Source of the DNA: XYD2-FULL-39-9 sp964363685
GTDB taxonomy: Bacteria > Patescibacteriota > Patescibacteriia > Magasanikbacterales > GWA2-37-8
Reading direction: 5' to 3'
Length of the DNA stretch: 12,184 nucleotides
Assembly: GCA_964363685.1 (NCBI GenBank)
Contig: CAYIJG010000026.1
Location: 1 to 12,184 of the forward strand
The notes below the pieces were generated by a model that was not told the DNA's origin, ran no database searches, and saw only the letters and a program-made list of their open reading frames with translations. Position 1 is the first letter of the stretch. Each line of letters opens with the position of its first letter. Shown one piece after another: positions 6,302-12,184 of this stretch. Both the position numbers and the translations under genes were made by a program.

Positions 6302-6427
6302 TGTCATCCCGAGCGTAGTCGAGGGATCCCTTATACTTAGTAATTGCACAAACTTTGTTTAAGGGATTCCCTGCCTACCGCAGGCAGGCTCCGCTCGGTC
6401 GCCTAAGCGATCTCGGTCGAAATGACA
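6302..6427. repeat. Long imperfect palindromic repeat, copy 2, enlarged by a nested palindrome
   Basis: This 126-bp copy begins TGTCATCCCGAGCGTAGTCG, has the inner pair GGGATCCCTTA / TAAGGGATTCC, and ends CTCGGTCGAAATGACA. Relative to copies 1 and 3 its right arm is longer: it contains a small palindrome (6370-6388) and a direct duplication of CTCGGTCG (6394-6401 and 6412-6419). Its right end overlaps the 3' end of dus (stop at 6403-6405), so the repeat encodes the last seven residues and the stop codon of that gene. Confidence 0.85.
6370..6388. repeat. Short palindrome nested in repeat copy 2
   Basis: CCTGCCT and AGGCAGG form seven-base perfect arms around ACCGC. The same unit, slightly longer, occurs in the 3' region of the surface-protein gene at 10411-10430, so this is a second, independent short repeat family that has inserted into the larger one. 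Confidence 0.7.
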
Positions 6428-7401
6428 TTATCCCGTAAAAAATCCATGGCTATTTTTTCCACATCATCGGCGGTTTTCGCGCCTTCCATCAGCTGAATTC
6501 GAAGTTCTTTGGCTCCATCAAAACCATTAACATAAGCCTTGTAATGTTTTTTCATGATATCAAAATTTTTATGCTCACCTAAGACTTTTTCAAACAAATG
6601 AGTATGCTCTATCATCACTAGTAATTTTTCTTTTATGGGCATAGTCTCTGCATCCACTGACCGATTGAACAACCAAGGATTACCAAAAATCCCCCGGCCA
6701 ATCATCACTCCGTCGGCGCCGGTTTGCCTGACCCTTTCTTCCGCTTCAGCCAAATTTTTCACATCGCCATTTCCTAAAATCAAAGTTTTATTTTCTGAAC
6801 TATCATATTTATTTCTAATTTCCACCGCATCTTTGACAACCTCCCAATTCGCTGGCACTGCTGACATCTCTTTGCGAGTGCGGGCATGAACGGTAATCGC
6901 AGCTGGTTCAGTTTCTAGTAAATACGGCAACCATTCAGACAAGGTATTTTTATTATAACCAATTCTGGTTTTGACTGACACTGGCAATTTTCCAGCTCCG
7001 CGCTGGGTAGCTCTAATAACTTCTTGCGCTAACAACGGATGCTTGATGAGACACGCTCCCCCACCTTGTTTTTCTACATTTCTATCCGGACAACCCATAT
7101 TAATATCAATGACATCAAAACCAAGTTCTTGAATAAGTAATGCTACTTTATAAAAATTTTCTGGTTTGGAACCAAAAATCTGCGCCACAATCGGACGCTC
7201 GGCTTCGCTATACATAAAATCTACCAAAAGCTTATCTCTACCAGCTGATACCAGACCATCACAAGCTACAAATTCGGTCCACATCACATCCGGCTTGCCA
7301 TATTTGGCAATCACACGCCGAAAAGCCGCGTCTGTGACATTAGCCATCGGCGCCAGAACAAAAATAGGCTTTTTTAATTTTTGCCAAAAGCCAGTGAGCA
7401 T
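6403..7401 (-). CDS. dus: tRNA-dihydrouridine synthase, DusB/NifR3 type
   Basis: Dus enzymes are FMN-dependent and reduce specific uridines in the D-loop of tRNA to dihydrouridine using NADPH. Counting from the ATG at 7401 (332 residues), the barrel begins with LAPMANVTDAAFRR (16-29). Catalytic Cys104 lies in INMGCPDRNVEKQGGG, followed by VKTRIG with Lys144, VHARTR with His172, ILGNGDV (208-214) and GVMIGRGIFGNPW for the FMN phosphate. A C-terminal helical region follows. I prefer 7401 because AGGT lies six bases upstream and the start comes 11 bases after the preceding stop; a TTG at 7446 would add 15 residues overlapping the acetyltransferase gene. The last seven codons and the stop are provided by a palindromic repeat, so the natural C-terminus has been replaced or extended. 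The family is certain; the exact uridine modified is not. Confidence 0.94.
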   Translation of the reverse strand: MLTGFWQKLKKPIFVLAPMANVTDAAFRRVIAKYGKPDVMWTEFVACDGLVSAGRDKLLVDFMYSEAERPIVAQIFGSKPENFYKVALLIQELGFDVIDINMGCPDRNVEKQGGGACLIKHPLLAQEVIRATQRGAGKLPVSVKTRIGYNKNTLSEWLPYLLETEPAAITVHARTRKEMSAVPANWEVVKDAVEIRNKYDSSENKTLILGNGDVKNLAEAEERVRQTGADGVMIGRGIFGNPWLFNRSVDAETMPIKEKLLVMIEHTHLFEKVLGEHKNFDIMKKHYKAYVNGFDGAKELRIQLMEGAKTADDVEKIAMDFLRDNVISTEIA

Positions 7402-7407
7402 AAATTT

Positions 7408-7411
7408 ACCT
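7408..7411 (-). promoter_or_regulatory. Ribosome binding site selecting the dus start
   Basis: AGGT on the minus strand, six bases before the ATG at 7401 and just after the stop codon of the acetyltransferase gene (7413-7415). It supports the ATG over the upstream TTG. Confidence 0.55.
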
Positions 7412-7412
7412 G

Positions 7413-8111
7413 CTATTTGAGTAACGGATTCATTATAATTTGCCAATTTGCAATATCCTGATTTTGTTCTTCACCTTCTTTTGTGCCCTTATACATCATA
7501 TCTGTTCCCACCCATCCTTCTGCATGTAATTTTCCTCTCTGTTCATAATCTTCTATACTTACCATTTGTTCTTCGTCTTTATTTACCTGAAATTTTTTAA
7601 TTAAACCTTCATCCAGAAAACGAATGAGCCTATATTCTTCAGGGCTAATTAAAAAAAACCCGGAGCGTAATTTGCCAAGAATTGAAGGGATATTATGTTC
7701 AGACACAGTTGTTTCTGCCCATTTTAAACCTTTTTCTTCTGCCCACCGCACCCTTGCTTCTACTATTTTTTTATGCAAACCCAAACCACGATATCTTTCT
7801 TGCGTAAAGGCATCATCCAATTGAGCAAACTTCGCGTTATGAGGCAACCAATCAATAATATTGTAGGTGAAAATATCTGCTCTACCTACTGAAACAACTT
7901 TACCTTCAAACCTAATAATAAATAAACCTACCCGACCTGATTCTACTTTCTTTTTCATCGATACTATTTCTTCTGATAAGTAAGGATCTTTTGGCGCGTG
8001 CTCGGGCTCAACTACCAAATAACCCCTTATCTGATCTTCGCTCAAAACAATTTCAACAGACTGGTTTTTTACTAATTCTTTTTCTGTTTGTTCTGCCTGG
8101 TCAATTTGCAT
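7413..8111 (-). CDS. GNAT-family N-acetyltransferase
   Basis: The central part has the GNAT fold: the strand pair GLFIIRFEGKVVSVGRADIF, then an acceptor-side strand AQLDDAFTQ, motif A with the acetyl-CoA pyrophosphate loop RYRGLGLHKKIV (about residues 106-117), a helix EARVRWAEEKGL and motif B strand WAETTVSEHNIPSI. The substrate cannot be read from the sequence. Acidic N- and C-terminal extensions (about 60 and 70 residues) lie outside the domain. The ATG at 8111 is preferred, giving 232 residues; a TTG at 8126 would add five. The start lies 22 bases after tRNA-Glu and dus follows 11 bases downstream, so the three may be cotranscribed. A link with tRNA or ribosome modification is only suggested by these neighbours. 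Confidence 0.85.
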   Translation of the reverse strand: MQIDQAEQTEKELVKNQSVEIVLSEDQIRGYLVVEPEHAPKDPYLSEEIVSMKKKVESGRVGLFIIRFEGKVVSVGRADIFTYNIIDWLPHNAKFAQLDDAFTQERYRGLGLHKKIVEARVRWAEEKGLKWAETTVSEHNIPSILGKLRSGFFLISPEEYRLIRFLDEGLIKKFQVNKDEEQMVSIEDYEQRGKLHAEGWVGTDMMYKGTKEGEEQNQDIANWQIIMNPLLK

Positions 8112-8133
8112 AAATTTATTTGCCAAAATTTTG

Positions 8134-8205
8134 TAGCCCCAAGGGGAATCGAACCCCTATTACTGCCTTGAGAAGGCAATGTCCTAGCCGTTAGACGATG
8201 AGGCC
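8134..8205 (-). tRNA. tRNA-Glu, anticodon CTC
   Basis: The minus strand folds as a 72-nt tRNA. The acceptor stem GGCCTCA pairs with TGGGGCT (with two G-T wobbles), the D region is TCGTCTAACGGCTAGGAC as in other glutamate tRNAs, the anticodon stem TTGCC/GGCAG holds the loop TTCTCAA (anticodon CTC, reading GAG), and the T arm is AGGGG-TTCGATT-CCCCT. The discriminator is A and no CCA is encoded, so the end must be added enzymatically. A weak promoter lies just upstream and the acetyltransferase gene just downstream. Confidence 0.95.
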
Positions 8206-8215
8206 ATAGCAGTTT

Positions 8216-8275
8216 AAAGTTGAAAGGAGAAAGTTATAAAGTATACTAACAAAAAAACAAGCGTCTTTCAACTTT
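8216..8275. repeat. 11-bp inverted repeat flanking the putative tRNA promoter
   Basis: AAAGTTGAAAG (8216-8226) and its exact reverse complement CTTTCAACTTT (8265-8275) bracket the possible tRNA-Glu promoter with 38 bases between. The right arm runs into a long pyrimidine-rich stretch on the plus strand (to about 8320) with CCTTT/ACCTT-like words. It may be low-complexity spacer, a hairpin, or an operator. Confidence 0.5.
8233..8260 (-). promoter_or_regulatory. Possible promoter of tRNA-Glu / acetyltransferase unit
   Basis: TTGTTT (8260-8255), a 16-base spacer and TATAAC (8238-8233) lie about 25 bases before the tRNA 5' end. A TATACT box a few bases upstream is an alternative without a well-placed -35. 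The call rests mainly on position. Confidence 0.4.
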
Positions 8276-8329
8276 TTTTTAATTTTTTCTTTTCCCTTTA
8301 ACCTTGCACCTTTTACCTTCGTGCGTGGC

Positions 8330-10135
<1,806 letters not shown>

Positions 10136-10150
10136 AGTATTTATTTTTTG

Positions 10151-10242
10151 TTGTCATCTTGAGCGAAGTCGAAAGATCCCTTATACAAAGCAGCTAAAAA
10201 AGCTAAGGTTAAGGGATTCCTCCACTACGGTCGGAATGACAA
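10151..10242. repeat. Long imperfect palindromic repeat, copy 3 (typA leader)
   Basis: This 92-bp copy begins TTGTCATCTTGAGCGAAGTC, has the inner pair AGATCCCTTA / TAAGGGATTCC and ends CGGTCGGAATGACAA. Its loop differs from the other copies and contains a small AGCT-AAAAA-AGCT palindrome. It ends 15 bases before the typA ATG, inside the predicted 5' untranslated region. Confidence 0.85.
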
Positions 10243-10276
10243 ACGCGTTGCCATCCTTTGACAAAAGTTATAATTT

Positions 10277-10300
10277 AAAAATCTGCCAAACCGAGGCAGA
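10277..10300 (-). terminator. Terminator-like hairpin in the typA leader
   Basis: On the minus strand TCTGCC-TCGGTTT-GGCAGA forms a six-base-pair stem and is followed at once by TTTTT. It lies roughly 5 to 30 bases after the predicted typA transcription start, so it resembles an intrinsic terminator or attenuator placed at the very front of the transcript. The stem is short, so strength is doubtful. Confidence 0.45.
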
Positions 10301-10310
10301 AAGCCCTAAA

Positions 10311-10339
10311 ACTATACTATGAAATAATATATTTGTCAA
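10311..10339 (-). promoter_or_regulatory. Promoter of typA
   Basis: On the minus strand a perfect TTGACA (10339-10334), a 17-base spacer and TATAGT (10316-10311) form a near-consensus housekeeping promoter. Transcription should start near 10304, giving a leader of about 170 nt before the typA ATG at 10135. Confidence 0.82.
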
Positions 10340-10356
10340 TCCCAAGGACTCGGGAT
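10339..10356. repeat. Short palindrome touching the typA -35 box
   Basis: ATCCCAAG and CTCGGGAT form arms with one mismatch. On the minus strand the element resembles the palindrome between yidC and the SPFH gene (15 of 18 bases alike by eye), so both belong to one short repeat family. Its last base overlaps the -35 hexamer. Confidence 0.5.
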
Positions 10357-10363
10357 CATAGCC

Positions 10364-10408
10364 AAAAAACCCCAAAAACCAAAACCCCTCCGCGGCCGCG
10401 GAGGGGTT
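10364..10408 (-). terminator. Intrinsic terminator of the surface-protein gene
   Basis: Bases 10383-10408 are a perfect 26-base inverted repeat, very GC-rich, with the core CGCGGCCGCG. On the minus strand it is followed by a T- and G-rich tract (TTTTGGTTTTTGGGGTTTTT). This is an unusually strong stem for such AT-rich DNA and ends the transcript of the surface-protein gene about 80 bases after its stop codon. Confidence 0.82.
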
Positions 10409-10410
10409 GA

Positions 10411-10430
10411 CCTGCCTGCCGTCAGGCAGG
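10411..10430. repeat. Short palindrome upstream of the terminator
   Basis: CCTGCCTG and CAGGCAGG form perfect eight-base arms around CCGT. It is nearly the same as the palindrome nested in repeat copy 2 (6370-6388). It lies two bases before the terminator stem on the transcript and would fold as an adjacent hairpin. Confidence 0.75.
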
Positions 10431-10439
10431 TTGGTTGTG

Positions 10440-10460
10440 CTAGTGTTAATTACTCACTAG
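10440..10460. repeat. Third hairpin in the 3' region of the surface-protein gene
   Basis: CTAGTG and CACTAG form six-base perfect arms around a nine-base AT-rich loop, 26 bases after the stop codon. Together with the two palindromes downstream it makes a row of three hairpins. Confidence 0.5.
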
Positions 10461-10486
10461 AACTTTTACTCTAACTTACAAACTCA

Positions 10487-12184
10487 TTATAGGGTATAGG
10501 TCATGGCATTTCCAGAGACCTCGTATGAATCTGAGGCTGAGTAAGGACCAGATTCGCTAGCTGCGTTCACTGATGTGTAGAAGTAGAGCAAGTTACCTGT
10601 ATTCCAGGCAGTACCACTCCAACCAGTTGAACCAGCAATCTTAGTAGAAACTACTACACTGCCCGTAGTCTTAGGACCGTCAAGCATGTCAGTAGTATCT
10701 GCAGTTACTATAAAGGTTCTGCTTGCTCCAGGAGCAATTACAAAGTTTTCCAATAAGCTGCTTTGATCGTTAGCGACACCGAATATAAGAGCAACTGGGT
10801 TAGCAGTTGTACTAACGACTGCGAGAGTATTGGTCTGAGCTAAGTAAGTTCCTAAGCCACCTGCACCGTTATCTTCGTACAAGCGGAAGTCAGTGAGCGA
10901 GCCAACATTTGAACCAACTCCAAATAATCCAGAAACAGTCATGTCAACAGTAGTTGTGCTGAGTCTCAAATCACGACTACCAGAGTTGGTAACAGTGAAT
11001 TTGAAAATCTTTGCCTTACTGTCCAAAGACAAGGCAGTGCCTAATGATACTGGAGCTATTGTTGGGTATGCATCATGGAAGATATAAGCTGTATTAGTAG
11101 CAAACCTACTTTGAGCTCCACCAGCGTTGCTGACGACATTGTAGTTAATATCGTCAGTGCCAAGTAATGAACCAGCAGCTGATCTAACTTCCATATCTGT
11201 ATTACTGTCGCTCTTAATCACGAATTGGGTGGTAGTATTTGGAGTTAAGGTACCCGACGCATTGGTATTGCCCTTTAAGACATATACTTTACTACTATTC
11301 ATCGAAATAGTAGAGTTCATGCCTGTAAAGACTACGTCGCCGTTTACATAGTTTGCAGTTGCTAAAGGAGTCGCCATGTTAGCAGAATCATAGAGGGCTA
11401 AGCTACCAAATGTACCTAAGGTAGTAGCAACGCCACTTAAATTTGCATACACAGTTTCCAATGTCACTTTATTCAAGGTAACATCATCATTAGCAGCGGC
11501 AAATTTCCATTTACCTAACTGCACACCTGTTTGATCGGTTCCGTATATCTTAGATAAGGTGGTGGCATCGGACACTACCGTAACATTTACGTTACCAGCA
11601 CCGACCGTCACTGTTTGACCGACAATAGGAGTAGAAGCCAGGGAAGCTGAGTTGTTACTCTGTACTCCGGTGTAACTACCACTAAAGATAGAGGATGATA
11701 TTGAACCGGTATAACCAGGAACAACATACGCCTTCACTTGCAAGGTCTTGGTTTGATTCTTAGGAATAGTCAAACTAAAGCTGAAGTTATTTGAACTACT
11801 TGCAGCGGTAACAATTGTTGAACCAAGCGGTGCATTGCCATCCCAGAGAGATACATTCTGATAGGAATTGGCTGCATTTCCAGCATTACCAAAAGCTAAA
11901 GTAAGACTACTCAAGCGTACATCTTCAGATGTACCGGCAGTACAAATATACTGGCCGATAACAGCAGTTGCGCCAGTAGCTCTGGTTACATTACCGAGGG
12001 CAGTATCCTTATAACAAGCTAGAGATGTTGGGTTCACTGTCAACTGATTGGCAGTAGTACCATTGTTGCTAGTCGAAGGCAAACCATCAGAAAAGTCAAT
12101 GGTAGATAATCTCTTAGCATAGAAATTACCAATACCAACAGTGTACTTTTCTCCAGAGGTAGCTCTTGAATCAACACCACCAAC
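10487..12184 (-). CDS. Large surface/S-layer-like protein, C-terminal 565 residues (start beyond window)
   Basis: The frame is open across the right edge, so the gene begins outside the window; the TTG at 12082 is an internal leucine codon, not a start. The protein is rich in Ser, Thr, Asn, Ala, Gly and Val, with short alternating strands typical of beta-sandwich surface proteins. Three diverged repeat units can be aligned, each starting with a strand pair ending EDVRLSSLTL, DDVTLNKVTL or RDLRLSTTTV (fragment residues about 87, 233 and 404). About 26-31 residues later comes SLWDG, ALYDS or RLYED, then a strand TKTLQVKAY, SKVYVLKGN or SRTFIVTAD. Two cysteines (about 57 and 81) flank the first unit's start and could form a disulfide. 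No sorting motif or membrane segment is visible at the C-terminus (ends AMTYTL). It has its own terminator. An envelope or adhesin role is inferred from composition; I cannot assign a named family. Confidence 0.8.
   Translation of the reverse strand, partial: VGGVDSRATSGEKYTVGIGNFYAKRLSTIDFSDGLPSTSNNGTTANQLTVNPTSLACYKDTALGNVTRATGATAVIGQYICTAGTSEDVRLSSLTLAFGNAGNAANSYQNVSLWDGNAPLGSTIVTAASSSNNFSFSLTIPKNQTKTLQVKAYVVPGYTGSISSSIFSGSYTGVQSNNSASLASTPIVGQTVTVGAGNVNVTVVSDATTLSKIYGTDQTGVQLGKWKFAAANDDVTLNKVTLETVYANLSGVATTLGTFGSLALYDSANMATPLATANYVNGDVVFTGMNSTISMNSSKVYVLKGNTNASGTLTPNTTTQFVIKSDSNTDMEVRSAAGSLLGTDDINYNVVSNAGGAQSRFATNTAYIFHDAYPTIAPVSLGTALSLDSKAKIFKFTVTNSGSRDLRLSTTTVDMTVSGLFGVGSNVGSLTDFRLYEDNGAGGLGTYLAQTNTLAVVSTTANPVALIFGVANDQSSLLENFVIAPGASRTFIVTADTTDMLDGPKTTGSVVVSTKIAGSTGWSGTAWNTGNLLYFYTSVNAASESGPYSASDSYEVSGNAMTYTL

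Larger units (their letters stand above)
10136..10486. other. Intergenic region between surface-protein gene and typA (351 bases, no gene)
   Basis: This gene-free stretch holds, in minus-strand order, three hairpins ending in the surface-gene terminator, a short palindrome, the typA promoter, a terminator-like hairpin, and the third long palindromic repeat. I found no credible short coding sequence in it. Confidence 0.8.

Noticed and set aside
7402..7446. dus starting at a TTG at 7446
   Set aside because: It would overlap the preceding gene by 34 bases with no ribosome site, whereas the ATG at 7401 has AGGT at good distance just after the upstream stop.
8276..8329. Intrinsic terminator at the end of typA
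   Set aside because: Only a four-base stem (GCAC/GTGC) without a following T run is present on the minus strand; the T-rich stretch reads as A-rich in the transcript.
10228..10256. Short leader peptide before typA (ATG after AAAGG on the minus strand)
   Set aside because: It is only eight codons, mostly formed by repeat sequence, and has no regulatory codon pattern such as a run of one amino acid.
10244..10278. TTGACA and TATAAT on the plus strand near 10259-10273 as a promoter
   Set aside because: The spacing between the boxes is only five bases and no plus-strand gene follows.
10487..12082. A complete gene starting at 12082
   Set aside because: The codon at 12082 is TTG inside a frame that stays open to the window edge and reads as the same Ser/Thr/Asn-rich protein, so the gene is partial rather than starting here.

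Overview
The window looks like AT-rich chromosomal DNA from a small-genome bacterium, most plausibly a member of the Patescibacteria (Candidate Phyla Radiation). This is inferred from short versions of standard proteins, a tRNA gene without an encoded CCA end, intergenic gaps full of short palindromic repeats, weak or absent Shine-Dalgarno sequences, and a Ser/Thr/Asn-rich repeat-built surface protein of a kind common in that group. Tryptophan is read from TGG and no UGA recoding is visible. I cannot name a lineage from the sequence alone. Every gene I can support is on the minus strand, so transcription runs from high to low coordinates.

In order of transcription: (1) 12184-10487, the C-terminal 565 residues of a large surface/S-layer-like protein with three diverged repeat units, followed by three tandem hairpins ending in an intrinsic terminator. 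(2) A strong promoter (about 10311-10339) and a leader of about 170 nt that carries a terminator-like hairpin and a 92-bp palindromic repeat, leading into typA (BipA GTPase). (3) tRNA-Glu(CTC), a GNAT acetyltransferase and a DusB-type tRNA-dihydrouridine synthase. (4) A phospholipase-D/cardiolipin-synthase-like protein whose 3' end overlaps rarA. (5) yidC with a promoter that nearly abuts its start codon, then a stand-alone SPFH/Band 7 protein. (6) The heat-shock operon: TTGACA-N17-TATATT promoter, CIRCE operator, hrcA, grpE, an unidentified gene (here orfX), and dnaK, which runs off the left edge.

The heat-shock operon is the best-understood unit. HrcA should repress it through CIRCE, GrpE and DnaK are chaperone partners, and orfX sits four bases before dnaK. 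The orfX reading frame is broken at a run of nine A residues: the upstream 30-odd codons and the downstream 147-codon frame join only if one A is skipped. A family of about 90-125 bp imperfect palindromes (three copies, same orientation) has landed in the hrcA-grpE gap, in the dus-cls gap (where it supplies the last codons and stop of dus) and in the typA leader.

I see no CRISPR array, phage, transposase gene or defence system. The points most worth a second look are the split unknown gene inside the chaperone operon, the internally shortened HrcA, the soluble-looking SPFH protein next to YidC, and the repeat family altering genes and leaders.
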